Of a DNA stretch of 64,000 nt, positions 8,302 to 17,663 are shown in pieces. How positions within the stretch are numbered: position 1 is the stretch's first letter; the number at the start of each line of letters is the position of its first letter. Made by a program: the position numbers and the translations under genes. The notes under the pieces were generated by a model. It was not told the origin of the DNA. It did no database searches and worked only from the letters and a program-made list of their open reading frames with translations. The DNA is taken from the NCBI RefSeq assembly GCF_003946395.1, contig NZ_RHNZ01000005.1, positions 124,001 through 188,000 on the forward strand. The letters run 5' to 3'. The DNA comes from Levilactobacillus fuyuanensis. Lineage in GTDB: Bacteria > Bacillota > Bacilli > Lactobacillales > Lactobacillaceae.

Positions 8302-10863
8302 ATGCGACGAGAAAGATTGCGATTTAACCACTGGCGCAATCCCGTTTTGACGGGGATCATTGCCCTTGCTTTGGTGGCCAGTTTATTTGCGATCCGTGGG
8401 GTGACGCCCTTTGGCGACCATAACCTGCTGATCGGTGATTTGGGAACACAGTACATTCCTTTTTTTACAGACTTTACGCGCCTGATTCGCAGTCATGCCT
8501 GGGATCTATTTAATTTTCATCAAGCCCTAGGAACCAGTTGGGTACCGACGATTGCGTACTATTTATTAAGTCCGTTCAATTTGCTCCTGATTTTCTTTAA
8601 GACGAGTCAGATTCCGATTGCCATGGCCGTGATTATCATGCTGAAGATTGCGACAATTGCTGGGACCATGACTTTTTATCTGCAAGAACATTGGCGGACG
8701 CAACAGCTATTTACCGGTGTCTTCGGGTTGGCCTTTGCGTTCAGTGGCTTTGTTGCCCTGAACTTCTTTAATTTGATGTGGTTGGACGCTTTGATCTTCT
8801 TACCACTGGTTGCCTGGGGGATTGATCGTCTCGTAATTACGGGGCGCACTGGCGGCTACTTTGGCTGGCTACTGGTCAGTGTCTTGACAGATTACTACTT
8901 GGGGTACATGACCTGCTTGTTTATTGTGGCGTACTTCGTGTATATGCTGACGGCTGAATGGCCGGTTGGACAATCGGTACGGAAATGGTTCCATGAGAAG
9001 CACCGCATCTGCTATCGCTTCATTGGGGCCTCCTTACTGAGTGTCGGTACGACGCTAGTAATCCTTTTACCGACCGTTCTGGGCATGCTAACGACGCCTA
9101 AAACGCAGGGACAAGCGGGAAATTTTCATTTGATTCCGATGTTTGGCCTCGAGTTCTTTAACCAGTTGGGCGTAGGTGCCGGTGATTACCTACAACGGCT
9201 GAGCCATGGTCCAGCAATCTTTTCGTCATCGTTGGTGGCCTTACTAGCGATCACGTATTTTGGATTGCCGCAGATTAAAACACGCGCTAAGGTCCGGGCA
9301 GCCGCGCTACTTGTCTTTCTATTCCTAGGCATGTGGTTACGGGGGTTCAACACGGTCTGGCATTTAATGACGCCGCCTTCTGGCTATCCATTCCGTAACA
9401 GTTTCTTCTTTAGTTTCGTCCTGATCTTAATTGCCAGTAGCGCGTGGCAGGCGGGTTTGTCCCAGCTGTCTCGTCGTTGGCGGTGGGGCACGCCGTTGAT
9501 TCTCGGCATCTTGATGTTACTGGGATGTTGGATGATTCCACTGATGCAGACGTGGACCCAGTCTGACTATTACGCCAGTCTGCAGCCAATTAACTGGTCA
9601 GCTGTATGGACGAGTCTCGCTATTTTGGCAGTAACGGCCGGCCTTCTGTGGTTTGGAAACGTACCGCCAGTCTGGTTGGGCGTGGTTGTCGTTATCGAGC
9701 TATTTGTAAACTTTAGCTTTGCACTGGTTGGCATTGATTACGGGAGTCAGCAGCGTTACGCCAAGGCTTACAATGAATCTGTTCAGCGTCTCCAGCCGGT
9801 GACGACAACGTCTAAGCTCTATCGTATTCGTAACGATGCACCGACCGTGGCACCTGGATTTCAGCATCACTACAATCCTTATAATGATGCGATGTGGTTG
9901 GGATATAACGGGACCGGTGCGTATAGTTCGACAACGCCGGCCAACACGATGACCATGGCTAAACAACTTGGGCTCTATACGCGAGATGCCCGTCGGCTCA
10001 GTAATCAGGGCTTTACGCCGGTGACCGAAATGCTCTTCGGGGTACGTAACAAGTTGACGAAGGACGAAAACGTTCGCGTGGGTAGTTACAGCGGGATGGG
10101 GTTTGCCGTCAGTTCACGCCTCCTCAAGGTGAAGCTGACAGCTAATGCGCTGACGAATCAAGAAAGTATTCTCCAAGCATTACGGCCCAGTCAACATGCT
10201 TACTTTGTGCCGGTGATGGCGGGGCATGATCAGGTCAAAGCGATTTGGCGGATCAACAATCATCCCACCAACTTCGTCTACAATCATGTTTGGCACGTGA
10301 CGCCTCGGGCTACCGGACGGGTCTATCTCTTTGATCCGACCAGCGCCAGCAAGTATTCTACGATGAGTGTCAATGGCCATAATGTGGCGCCGAAGATGCT
10401 GACCGATGGAAATACCAGCATGATCAATCTGGGGGAGTACCGGCAAGGTGAAGCATTGACCATTAAATACGCCAGCAATCGGCCCACGCCGAAGGTCTTA
10501 GCGGTAGCAACCCTACCCGCCAACCGCATGGCGGCGGTCCATCAGGCCGTCAGTGCCCATGCGTTGCGGTTACGGCAGCATCGCGGGCATTTACGGACCA
10601 ATTATCAAGGTGTTATCGAAGCCACGCCTAACAAGCGCTGGGCTTACCTGAGCCTGCCGCAGGACAGCGGTTGGCGCATCACGGTGAATGATCAGTCAGT
10701 TAAGACCCGCACGGTACTCGGCGATATGACTGCAGTCCCACTGACGCCGGGCCAGAACCGAGTCGTCATCAGTTATCATGTGCCAGGCGGCTGGGTCGGT
10801 CTCGCAGCCAGCATCGGCTGTGCGGTCAGCTATGGGACGTTGTGGTATCGTAAACGGTTGTAA
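8302..10863 (+). CDS. yfhO: YfhO-family multispanning membrane protein
   Basis: Very large integral membrane protein (853 residues) of the YfhO family, whose members resemble GT-C glycosyltransferases and are linked in Gram-positive bacteria to glycosylation of lipoteichoic acid or other surface polymers. A first membrane helix (residues 15-32) is followed by the family motif GDLGTQYIPFF near residue 50, about a dozen hydrophobic helices up to residue 480, a soluble extracellular region (about 490-820) and a final helix before the basic tail YRKRL. The length fits the family. GGGGAG lies 11 bases before the ATG, a rather long spacing. The upstream 255 bp holds a possible -10 (TACAAT, 8164) but no clear -35. 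Confidence 0.85.
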   Translation: MRRERLRFNHWRNPVLTGIIALALVASLFAIRGVTPFGDHNLLIGDLGTQYIPFFTDFTRLIRSHAWDLFNFHQALGTSWVPTIAYYLLSPFNLLLIFFKTSQIPIAMAVIIMLKIATIAGTMTFYLQEHWRTQQLFTGVFGLAFAFSGFVALNFFNLMWLDALIFLPLVAWGIDRLVITGRTGGYFGWLLVSVLTDYYLGYMTCLFIVAYFVYMLTAEWPVGQSVRKWFHEKHRICYRFIGASLLSVGTTLVILLPTVLGMLTTPKTQGQAGNFHLIPMFGLEFFNQLGVGAGDYLQRLSHGPAIFSSSLVALLAITYFGLPQIKTRAKVRAAALLVFLFLGMWLRGFNTVWHLMTPPSGYPFRNSFFFSFVLILIASSAWQAGLSQLSRRWRWGTPLILGILMLLGCWMIPLMQTWTQSDYYASLQPINWSAVWTSLAILAVTAGLLWFGNVPPVWLGVVVVIELFVNFSFALVGIDYGSQQRYAKAYNESVQRLQPVTTTSKLYRIRNDAPTVAPGFQHHYNPYNDAMWLGYNGTGAYSSTTPANTMTMAKQLGLYTRDARRLSNQGFTPVTEMLFGVRNKLTKDENVRVGSYSGMGFAVSSRLLKVKLTANALTNQESILQALRPSQHAYFVPVMAGHDQVKAIWRINNHPTNFVYNHVWHVTPRATGRVYLFDPTSASKYSTMSVNGHNVAPKMLTDGNTSMINLGEYRQGEALTIKYASNRPTPKVLAVATLPANRMAAVHQAVSAHALRLRQHRGHLRTNYQGVIEATPNKRWAYLSLPQDSGWRITVNDQSVKTRTVLGDMTAVPLTPGQNRVVISYHVPGGWVGLAASIGCAVSYGTLWYRKRL

Positions 10864-10887
10864 ATGTAAATTGAAAAATAGTGACAT

Positions 10888-10934
10888 AAAAAGGATGATG
10901 TTTCTCCAGAAGTTTGGAGAAGCACCATCCTTTT
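10888..10934. terminator. Bidirectional terminator between yfhO and usp
   Basis: Long near-perfect hairpin (AAAGGATGATGTTTCTCCA with TGGAGAAGCACCATCCTTT) flanked by A and T runs. It serves the convergent yfhO and usp genes. Confidence 0.85.
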
Positions 10935-10959
10935 ATACAATAATTTGAAAAATATACAA

Positions 10960-11472
10960 TTAGAGTTTTGGCTGATCTTGGTTCTTAACGGCAACTTGCT
11001 TGGTATCAACGGGGTTACCCGCTTCGTCGGTCCGAATGACCATGACGTCAACGTCGGCCATCCGACTGACATAGGCAGTCACGGAGCCTTCGACCATCCG
11101 AGCCACGGCACTCATCCCGGTGGCGCCCAGCATGATTAAGTCATTCTGGTGGTCGCGGACGAATTCGTGAGCGATGACCGTCTTGGGATTGCCGAACCGC
11201 ACGTGAATGTCGAGGTCGGTAAAACCAGTAGCAGCTTTGGTCGTTTCGACCAATGAGGTCAGATAAGAGGTGGCGTCCGTTGCCAATTCGTGAATCACGC
11301 TGCCCGGCATGGAACCACTGGCGTAGAAGCCGTAGTGGTTGATCCGCAAGACGTTGAGCAGATCAACGTGGGCGTGGTTGCGTTGGGCCACGGTCACTGC
11401 CTTCTTTAGGGCCAGTTCCGCTTGAATGGAGCCGTCCACGGGCACTAAGATCTGTTGGTATTGTTGTCCCAT
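10960..11472 (-). CDS. Universal stress protein (UspA family)
   Basis: Cytoplasmic UspA-fold protein of 170 residues. It begins with the family strand ILVPVDGSIQAELALKKA and has the ATP-binding signature GATGMSAVARMVEGSVTAYV (about residues 116-135), so it is probably an ATP-binding Usp. A short C-terminal tail beyond residue 148 is not part of the core fold. It lies 29 bases downstream of the PEBP-like gene on the same strand, so the two are probably co-transcribed. Its client or stress is not visible from sequence. Confidence 0.9.
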   Translation of the reverse strand: MGQQYQQILVPVDGSIQAELALKKAVTVAQRNHAHVDLLNVLRINHYGFYASGSMPGSVIHELATDATSYLTSLVETTKAATGFTDLDIHVRFGNPKTVIAHEFVRDHQNDLIMLGATGMSAVARMVEGSVTAYVSRMADVDVMVIRTDEAGNPVDTKQVAVKNQDQPKL

Positions 11473-11501
11473 AATTAGCCTTCTTCTTTGAGCTGAGTTG
11501 T

Positions 11502-12014
11502 CTAGACGCGACCACGTAAGGTAATAGTGGCGGTGTCGAGAACGTGGCCATTGATTTGATGGAGGAGGTCATTTAACCAGAAGCCATCGGCCAAGTCGAG
11601 TTTGGTATTCAATGCATAAACGGTCAGACTGTAGTCATGATCCTCATTTGGTGGGAACGGCCCGGTGTAATTCTGGTAAACGGCGGGGTCGGTGTTGCCG
11701 ATCAGTGAGCCACCATTACTGTTACGGCCGTGGACGTGGGGAATGGCGTTGGTCCGGGAGACGTCCATTGGAATCTCGCGCGTCGTCCCAGGAAAGTTAG
11801 CGGCGACCCAGTGAATCCAAGGAAAACCACTAACGGGAACGGCATCGAAATCAATGAGGTTCAGCGCTAGCGTTTGAGTCTTCTTCGGTATCTTGTGAAG
11901 CTTGATGGGGAACGACTTGACGGGTTGTCCGCCATAGACGTCATCACCCGTGGCGTACTTGCTAAATTCATCGGCTAAGTAGCCATTTTCTTCGGTTGGC
12001 ACAACGATTCGCAT
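11502..12014 (-). CDS. YbhB/YbcL family PEBP-like protein
   Basis: Phosphatidylethanolamine-binding-protein fold of 170 residues, known in bacteria as YbhB/YbcL (Raf-kinase-inhibitor-like). Family marks are IDFDAVPVSGFPWIHWV (the DxDxP ligand-pocket region), GTTREIP, and the C-terminal HDYSLTVYAL. The ATG at 12014 has AGGAGGG seven bases upstream; the longer reading frame would bury that site inside the gene. No signal peptide, so cytoplasmic. Function of bacterial members is unknown; it shares an operon with a Usp here. Confidence 0.85.
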   Translation of the reverse strand: MRIVVPTEENGYLADEFSKYATGDDVYGGQPVKSFPIKLHKIPKKTQTLALNLIDFDAVPVSGFPWIHWVAANFPGTTREIPMDVSRTNAIPHVHGRNSNGGSLIGNTDPAVYQNYTGPFPPNEDHDYSLTVYALNTKLDLADGFWLNDLLHQINGHVLDTATITLRGRV

Positions 12015-12207
12015 GAAATCCCTCCTAGATATATCTAACACTCTTCATTATACCGCAGTCAAACGCCAGTCGCGAATATTCATGAATAATGTATAAAAAT
12101 GCGAATAAATAGAATATAACTAATATAATTACAAAAATGGCTTGACTTTTGCACAAAAGGGCGTATGCTAATAACAACTTAACGAAACGACGAAAGGATT
12201 GACGCGG

Positions 12208-13380
12208 ATGACTCCTCAAGCAAAGATTGCCATTTTACAGCATTTGATTCAGATTCCCTCAGTAAACGACCACGAGGCCCAGGTAGCGGACTATATTGCT
12301 AGCCTGTTTGCCCCGTATCCCCAAGCAAAGATCGAGAAAGTAACTTATGCCAATGGCCGTGACAATCTGGTCGTGACGATTGGCCATGAAGGCCCGCAAT
12401 TGGGACTTTCTGGGCACATGGATGTCGTTGCTGCCGGGGACGAATCCGCTTGGACGCACGCTCCATTTGCCGGTGAGGTCGTGGGTGATCAACTGTTTGG
12501 CCGGGGCGCTTCCGACATGAAGAGTGGACTCGCGGCTATCGTGATTACGATGCTGGAATTCTTGGAACAGGGTACACAATTGCCCGGGAGTATTCGGTTA
12601 CTAGCTACAGTGGGCGAAGAGACCGGTGAATATGGCGCAGGTCAACTGACGGATGAAGGCTACGCGGATAACCTGGCCGGCCTGGTCATTGCCGAACCCA
12701 GCGGCTTAGACAATGTGGTCTACACGGCGCGGGGCGTCATTGACTACAAGGTCGTTTCTACCGGGAAAGGTGTCCACAGTGCGCAGCCTGAAAATGGCAT
12801 CAACGCCATTGATAATCTGATGAAATTCTATAACGCGGTGGGGCCGTTGATGGCCAAGCATACCAAGACCGATCCCGTTTTAGGTGGCTTGCTACACAAC
12901 GTGGACCTGATCTCCGGGGGCGAACAGATTAATTCAATTCCCGCCCATGCCGAACTGATGGCCAATATGCGGACGATTCCTGCCTATCCAAACCAAGTGA
13001 TTTACGATGAGTTAGAGAGCTTGATTGCTGAGCTGAATAAAGAGGATGGGGTACAACTCGACCTCAGTTATAGCTTCCCCGAAGAGGCAATTCCGGGTGA
13101 TCCCCAGGCCCCACTGGTTCAACTAGCCAAGCAGATCAGCGATAAAGTTTGCGGTCACGATACGCAGGTCGTCGGTTCCGGTGGCGCCAACGATGGGGCA
13201 GAGTTCTTGCGGGCCAAGGCCGACTTCACCAGTATTGAAATTGGTCCTGGAAGCAATACATCTCATCAGATTGACGAGTACATTTCCATCAAGGAGTATT
13301 TGCAGGCTATCGATTTCTATGAAGCTTTGGTGCCCGCCTTCTTGCAACAAGCACAAAAGCCAGAGAGTGTTATTGAATAA
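12208..13380 (+). CDS. M20 family metallopeptidase (ArgE/DapE type)
   Basis: Zinc-dependent amidohydrolase of the M20 family, 390 residues, commonly annotated as succinyl-diaminopimelate desuccinylase. Metal-binding motifs are present: GLSGHMDVV (His and Asp), GRGASDMKSG, and GEETGEYG with the catalytic Glu next to a metal ligand; a later dimerisation domain runs from about 180 to 290, and GPGSNTSHQIDEYI carries the last His. AAAGGA is nine bases before ATG 12208; the upstream in-frame TTG is too close to it. Lysine biosynthesis (dapE) or peptide/amino-acid deacylation are both possible, because no other lysine genes are adjacent. Confidence 0.8.
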   Translation: MTPQAKIAILQHLIQIPSVNDHEAQVADYIASLFAPYPQAKIEKVTYANGRDNLVVTIGHEGPQLGLSGHMDVVAAGDESAWTHAPFAGEVVGDQLFGRGASDMKSGLAAIVITMLEFLEQGTQLPGSIRLLATVGEETGEYGAGQLTDEGYADNLAGLVIAEPSGLDNVVYTARGVIDYKVVSTGKGVHSAQPENGINAIDNLMKFYNAVGPLMAKHTKTDPVLGGLLHNVDLISGGEQINSIPAHAELMANMRTIPAYPNQVIYDELESLIAELNKEDGVQLDLSYSFPEEAIPGDPQAPLVQLAKQISDKVCGHDTQVVGSGGANDGAEFLRAKADFTSIEIGPGSNTSHQIDEYISIKEYLQAIDFYEALVPAFLQQAQKPESVIE

Positions 13381-13396
13381 TTGATTAAAATTAGGG

Positions 13397-13435
13397 ATGG
13401 TGATTACCGCTAAGTCGGGGTAATCACCATTTTTG
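13397..13435 (+). terminator. Terminator after the M20 gene
   Basis: Perfect 12-bp stem ATGGTGATTACC / GGTAATCACCAT followed by T5. Confidence 0.9.
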
Positions 13436-13585
13436 TGTGGCAACGATTGCGCAAAGTGATGGCGGAAAATTATTAAGTTTACATATAGAAACTAGCAAAC
13501 TGGTTAAATTGACTTCCTGAGGCTGGTAATTCTGAGAGATGCGCCTATATTAAGATGTAATTGTGATTGGGGGAGTGGAAAGGCC

Positions 13586-14344
13586 ATGGCAAAACGGAGA
13601 CCACGACTAATCGTCTACCACGTGGGGGTCACGCTATTGACGCTGATCTCCGTTGGCACGGTACTACTATTGTTAATGGGATGGGGCAACGCGACTGTTG
13701 AAATGACAATCATTAACAGTCTGTTGGTGGTGTTCGCCATTGACTATGTGACTCGGCTGGTGTTGACTAGGAATCGTAAAATTTTTCTCGTCCAGTCGGC
13801 ATTCGATCTGTTGGGGATCATTCCCCTTCACCCGGTATTTGCGTTCTTTCGGTTGGGCCGACTGGTTCGGTTGATTCGTTACCACCACTTGTTTTGGCGG
13901 CTAAGAATCAACAGCAAGTGGACGCGGGCCTACCATCAGTTTATTTATAAGACCGGTTTCATTTATTTGTTTTCTTTCAGTGTGACCATCATCGTTATCA
14001 GTGCCTTTCTCTTCTCCCTGACCGAGAAACAGAGCCTGGCAAGCGCCCTGTGGTGGGCCATCACAACGGCCACCACGGTAGGCTACGGGGATGAGACGCC
14101 CCACACAGCTTTTGGTAAAATCATTGCCAGCGTCCTGATGATCGGTGGCGTCGGATTCATTGGGTTGTTGACCAGTACCATTAGTGGGTTCTTCACGGCC
14201 AGAGGTCAGCAGATGGCGGCCAGTCAAGAAGACCACGAGCAGGCCGATCTCGACCAATTATTAGCGAAAATCGAGACGCTATCGACCAAGGTCGATGACT
14301 TGCAGCGTCAGCTCGAGGCGACGACGCGGCAGAAGAAGGAATAG
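13586..14344 (+). CDS. Voltage-gated-type potassium channel
   Basis: Six-helix K+ channel of 252 residues. The selectivity filter TTVGYGD is at residues 163-169 between the last two helices. An S4-like segment (FFRLGRLVRLIRYH, residues 87-100) has arginines at 89, 92, 95 and 98, every third position, as in voltage sensors. The C-terminus (about 213-252) is a charged heptad region that could form a coiled coil for tetramerisation; no RCK nucleotide-binding domain follows. The start follows GGGGGAGTGGAAAGG. The next gene is convergent, so it is a single-gene unit. Confidence 0.9.
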   Translation: MAKRRPRLIVYHVGVTLLTLISVGTVLLLLMGWGNATVEMTIINSLLVVFAIDYVTRLVLTRNRKIFLVQSAFDLLGIIPLHPVFAFFRLGRLVRLIRYHHLFWRLRINSKWTRAYHQFIYKTGFIYLFSFSVTIIVISAFLFSLTEKQSLASALWWAITTATTVGYGDETPHTAFGKIIASVLMIGGVGFIGLLTSTISGFFTARGQQMAASQEDHEQADLDQLLAKIETLSTKVDDLQRQLEATTRQKKE

Positions 14345-14385
14345 GCGACCACGTGCGCCAAGAGCTTGAGTGCTCTTAACCACAA

Positions 14386-14421
14386 CAAAAAAACGCGGAC
14401 GCTCTTGTGAGCGCCGCGTTT
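14386..14421 (-). terminator. Terminator of the 14420 gene
   Basis: Hairpin AACGCGG(C/A)GCTC with a short loop; read on the minus strand it ends in a T7 run. Its arm starts directly at the stop codon of the minus-strand gene. Confidence 0.8.
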
Positions 14422-15034
14422 AACGGACAAACTGTAAATTATAGTTTCCCTGACCATCCGATGTGATCGTATAGGTCGTGTAGCCCGCCTGCAACCATTG
14501 ATTCTTAGAAGCCTGGGCCCAACTCTGGGCGTCTTCGACGGAAGAGAAGGTGTGGACAGAATCGAACGATGTTGGGCTTTGGTTGCTTGATGATGAGCTT
14601 GACGTACTCGAGCTGCTAGCGTTAGACGACTTGGTCTGCGCCTGGTTGAGTAGTTTTTGTTCGCGTGCTTGAACGGCACTATTGGATTCATCATTGATGG
14701 CATTCTGTAGCTTTTGTTTTTGCGAAACGGTAAGGCCATTATCGTTGTAGTCATCATACTTGGCTTTAAAACTCTCGTAGGCGGTCTGCTCGGAAACGGA
14801 CGATGCCTTGGCTACGAGAGAGGCACTGTTGCTCGATGACGAGACGGTATTGGATGCGGAATTGTTATGGTGAGTGATGCCTAAGACTAACAGGATAGCG
14901 ATGGCCAACGTTAATAACGTCATGACCCACGGCCACCAGCGCCGCGGCTTTCGTGGCCGTTGACGCATAGGGCGGTTAGGATCTTGATTAAAATTATACC
15001 GTTGTACGCGTGATTTTGGTTCTTGGTTGTTCAA
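14420..15034 (-). CDS. Single-pass membrane protein with Ser-rich stalk
   Basis: Unrecognised 204-residue protein. Layout: basic, Pro/Arg-rich cytoplasmic head (MRQRPRKPRRWWP), one membrane helix (about residues 33-51), an extracellular low-complexity region with two serine-rich stretches and a helical segment between them, and a small C-terminal domain (FSSVEDAQSWAQASKNQW...) that ends in strand-like YNLQFVR. The C-terminal piece recalls SPOR-like or DUF5590-like folds, but this is a guess. The TTG at 15034 is preferred because GGAGG lies eight bases before it; an upstream ATG would sit on that site. Confidence 0.65.
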   Translation of the reverse strand: MNNQEPKSRVQRYNFNQDPNRPMRQRPRKPRRWWPWVMTLLTLAIAILLVLGITHHNNSASNTVSSSSNSASLVAKASSVSEQTAYESFKAKYDDYNDNGLTVSQKQKLQNAINDESNSAVQAREQKLLNQAQTKSSNASSSSTSSSSSSNQSPTSFDSVHTFSSVEDAQSWAQASKNQWLQAGYTTYTITSDGQGNYNLQFVR

Positions 15035-15240
15035 CTGAAAAACCTCCATGTCAGAAACGGTGTGAAAAAACAAGCTTGCCGCCAGGACGACAAACTACCA
15101 CACCCTCCATAGTAACGCAAAACGGGTGCAGAAGAAAATTTTAGCCCTAAATTTTACTTTTTATCCAGCTTTCTTACCGCGAAAACTGCCAGCATATTGT
15201 ATGATGGTAGTGGAACTAAGTTTGAAAGGTGGTTTTTATT

Positions 15241-16104
15241 TTGCATAATGACATTCCTGAATTACCTCTAAATAATGGCAACCGGATTCCCCAGCTTGGC
15301 TTGGGTGTTTTCCAAGTCGATAACGCTGAAGACACGAAGAACGCGGTCAAGTGGGCCTTGGCTGCCGGCTACCGTCACATTGATACGGCGGCTTACTACG
15401 GCAACGAACAGTGGGTCGGCGAAGCCATTCGCGAGAGTGATGTGAAGCGCGAAGATATCTTCGTCACTTCCAAACTTTGGAACAGCGTCCGGAGCTATGA
15501 CGAAACGAAGCAGGCCTTCCAGGAGACGTTGGACAAGTTAGGGTTTGACTATCTCGACATGTTCCTAATTCACTGGCCAGCTCCGGGCTACGCTGAAAGT
15601 TGGCGCGCCATGGAAGACCTGTACAAGGCCGGCAAGATCAAGAACATTGGGGTCTCCAACTTCAATCAAGCTCAACTCGAGAAGTTAATGGAGACGGCCA
15701 CGGTCAAGCCAGTAGTTGACCAGATCGAAACGCACCCATACTTCCAAGAAGACGATTTGCACGCTTACCTGGAAACCCAAGGCATTCTGCACGAAGCCTG
15801 GAGTCCGCTGGGTGGCGGCAACAACAATGCGCTGACTGACCCAGTTATCAATGAATTGGCTGCGGCCCACGATGTGAGTGCCGCCCAAATCATTTTACGC
15901 TGGCACATTCAACGCGAAGAAATCGTGATTCCTAAGTCCATCCACGAGGCACGGATTCAACAAAACCGCGATGTCTTTGCCTTTGGCTTGGATGAAGATG
16001 AAATGCGGGCCATTAGCGACCTGGATGCTGGCAAGCGCGTGGGTCCAGATCCTGCTGACGAAGCCTGGCTCAAGCAATCTCAGACGTACTCTAGCCGTAA
16101 GTAA
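15241..16104 (+). CDS. Aldo/keto reductase
   Basis: NADPH-dependent oxidoreductase of the AKR5 (2,5-diketo-D-gluconate reductase-like) type, 287 residues. The catalytic tetrad can be seen: Asp in YRHIDTAAYYGNE (with Tyr of AYYGNE), Lys in FVTSKLW and His in LIHWPAP; the cofactor-binding tail has IPKSIHEARIQQN. TTG at 15241 is chosen because AAGGTGG stands nine bases before it, while the upstream GTG overlaps that site. A -10 (TATGAT, 15200) is visible. It ends exactly where the convergent 16105 gene ends, with no base between the stop codons. Substrate unknown. Confidence 0.9.
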   Translation: MHNDIPELPLNNGNRIPQLGLGVFQVDNAEDTKNAVKWALAAGYRHIDTAAYYGNEQWVGEAIRESDVKREDIFVTSKLWNSVRSYDETKQAFQETLDKLGFDYLDMFLIHWPAPGYAESWRAMEDLYKAGKIKNIGVSNFNQAQLEKLMETATVKPVVDQIETHPYFQEDDLHAYLETQGILHEAWSPLGGGNNNALTDPVINELAAAHDVSAAQIILRWHIQREEIVIPKSIHEARIQQNRDVFAFGLDEDEMRAISDLDAGKRVGPDPADEAWLKQSQTYSSRK

Positions 16105-16494
16105 TTAACGGTAGGGTGGAATATTCTGCTCCTTAGCGATGACCTCTAGCTGGTCGGTCAACTGATTGACGACGGTGAGAGGCACCTTCGCAAAGGGACT
16201 GAAGATGTGGGGATGGTCCGGATCGGGCACATCCTGAGTTTCCTTTAATTTAGATACCATCGAGACTAGGTCATCCTTGTGATAGCCTAGTTTTTTGGCG
16301 TAATAAATAACTTCGCGATAACTGACATTTTTAAAGTAAAAGTAATAACAAAGTCCGGCCACGGTAAAGTACCAGAAAATCGTCCACTCCAGGCCAACCT
16401 GGCTGGGCGCGATGAAGCCGGTAAAGATCGCGATGAGGACAAAAGCTACGTAAATTAATACGGAAAGACCAGCCCAACGCTGTTTGGACGTCAT
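16105..16494 (-). CDS. Hypothetical two-helix membrane protein
   Basis: Unrecognised 129-residue protein with two membrane helices at about residues 8-28 and 35-54, then a soluble cytoplasmic region (YREVIYYAKKLGYHKDDLV...) of about 75 residues. No enzymatic motif is visible. Its stop codon abuts that of the convergent aldo/keto reductase, so transcripts from the two genes probably overlap. Confidence 0.65.
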   Translation of the reverse strand: MTSKQRWAGLSVLIYVAFVLIAIFTGFIAPSQVGLEWTIFWYFTVAGLCYYFYFKNVSYREVIYYAKKLGYHKDDLVSMVSKLKETQDVPDPDHPHIFSPFAKVPLTVVNQLTDQLEVIAKEQNIPPYR

Positions 16495-16754
16495 AAGATT
16501 CAGCTCGATTCTTGAATGATTGCGTTTAGTTTACGGGGTTATGGGATAGATTTCAAGTTATTTTCGGTGATAAGTTAGTGAGAGTTCAAACAGCTGCCTT
16601 ATTTGGATAACAAGCGATGGAAATTAACCGTTTATTTTGGGAGCGAAGATTATTGAAGATAGGAGGCTGTGCTGAATGTTTTTACTGGAGTTGAGAGGTT
16701 AGGGAAAATGTGACGATTAATAAAAGGCCAGTAACGACCATGAAATCTATGTAA

Positions 16755-16937
16755 GCCGTGAGGGGGATGGAAATCAACTCAGCCGTGGGAGTTTTCTTAG
16801 CGGTGATTTTTGCCGCTTAGAAAACTGGTGGCTTTGAAACTCGGGTCTTAGAGGTTCAAAACCAAGTCTGGAGACCGCTCTGTGGCTCCAGGCGTCCGCC
16901 CACCGCGTTCCGGTTGATTTCCGTCCCCTGGTAAGGC
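16755..16937 (+). repeat. Structured repeat family A, copy A1
   Basis: Core from GCCGTGAGGG to CCTGGTAAGGC. The inner arm GGGGATGGAAATCAAC (16763-16778) pairs over 16 bp with 16913-16928 (one G-T pair). Inside are the TTCTTAGCGG...CCGCTTAGAA hairpin, the TTTGAAAC...GGTTCAAA hairpin and GTCTGGAG-ACCGCTCTGTGG-CTCCAGGC. It fills the middle of the gap 16495-17082, whose remaining parts show no gene apart from the promoter of the GNAT gene. Confidence 0.9.
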
Positions 16938-17030
16938 GTAAGTAAGATCACAGTTGTATCTGACCTTTAAATTTCAGTAAACAAAACCATCAATACCAAA
17001 GGAAAGTTTCGCATTTAATGGTGAGTCGTG

Positions 17031-17036
17031 TATAAT
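17031..17036 (+). promoter_or_regulatory. -10 box of the GNAT gene
   Basis: TATAAT, 47 bases before the TTG start. A weak -35 (TTCGCA) is at 17008. Confidence 0.55.
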
Positions 17037-17082
17037 AGCACAGTATTGTTACAGACCGCTTTGGAAATGAGAGGTAGACGAA

Positions 17083-17613
17083 TTGAATTTGAGTTTTGAA
17101 ACCATTCAACCGGAAGATTTTAAACAGGTAGACCAATTGGTTACGGCGGCGTTCACACCCGCTCAGGCCAGTGCCGGTACCGAGGGTAATCTGGTCCATC
17201 GGTTACGGACGACCTACGATTATCAACCAAGCTTAGAAGTTGTCGCTAAGCCAGAAATCCACAAAGTTGTGGGCCATGGCCTATTGAGTCCCGTGACGAT
17301 TCGTGGCAACCGTCATACGACCACGATTCTTGGGTTGGCTTCGCTGGCCGTTGCGCCAGAGTGGCAGGGTCAAGCCATTGGAAGTCAACTTCTAAGTGAA
17401 TTGGAATCCCGTGCGCGATTGGCTGGCTTTGCGGCTATCAGCGTGGTGGGCGATATGAATTTCTTTGGTGGCCGTGGCTATGTCATGGCAGAAGATTTTT
17501 CAATTCATAATAGTCTAGCTGTACCGATGGGAAGTCACCTCATCAAACCGTTGACGGCTGGGGCGTTAGCTCACGTCGGTGGGATGCTGGAATATCCAAC
17601 CTCACTAAAATAA
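17083..17613 (+). CDS. GNAT family N-acetyltransferase
   Basis: Acetyl-CoA-dependent N-acetyltransferase of 176 residues. The acetyl-CoA pyrophosphate loop is recognisable as LAVAPEWQGQAIGSQLLSEL (about residues 85-104, the Q/RxxGxG/S motif), followed by SVVGDMNFFGGRGYVMAE near the active site, as in YhbS-like members. Start is TTG at 17083 with AGAGG eight bases upstream. Its substrate is unknown. It precedes the T-box leader and is read separately. Confidence 0.85.
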   Translation: MNLSFETIQPEDFKQVDQLVTAAFTPAQASAGTEGNLVHRLRTTYDYQPSLEVVAKPEIHKVVGHGLLSPVTIRGNRHTTTILGLASLAVAPEWQGQAIGSQLLSELESRARLAGFAAISVVGDMNFFGGRGYVMAEDFSIHNSLAVPMGSHLIKPLTAGALAHVGGMLEYPTSLK

Positions 17614-17628
17614 ATTTTTGATTAGAGG

Positions 17629-17657
17629 TTGACGATACTTTCTCATCGTGCTATTAT
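17629..17657 (+). promoter_or_regulatory. Promoter of the T-box/nhaC transcript
   Basis: -35 TTGACG (17629-17634), a 17-base spacer, and -10 TATTAT (17652-17657), placed just before the T-box leader. Confidence 0.75.
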
Positions 17658-17663
17658 CAAATC

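Noticed and set aside
16755-16937. Repeats A/B as ordinary terminators
   Set aside because: They lack T runs at stem ends, lie mostly upstream of genes and in both orientations, and real terminators are seen next to several of them.
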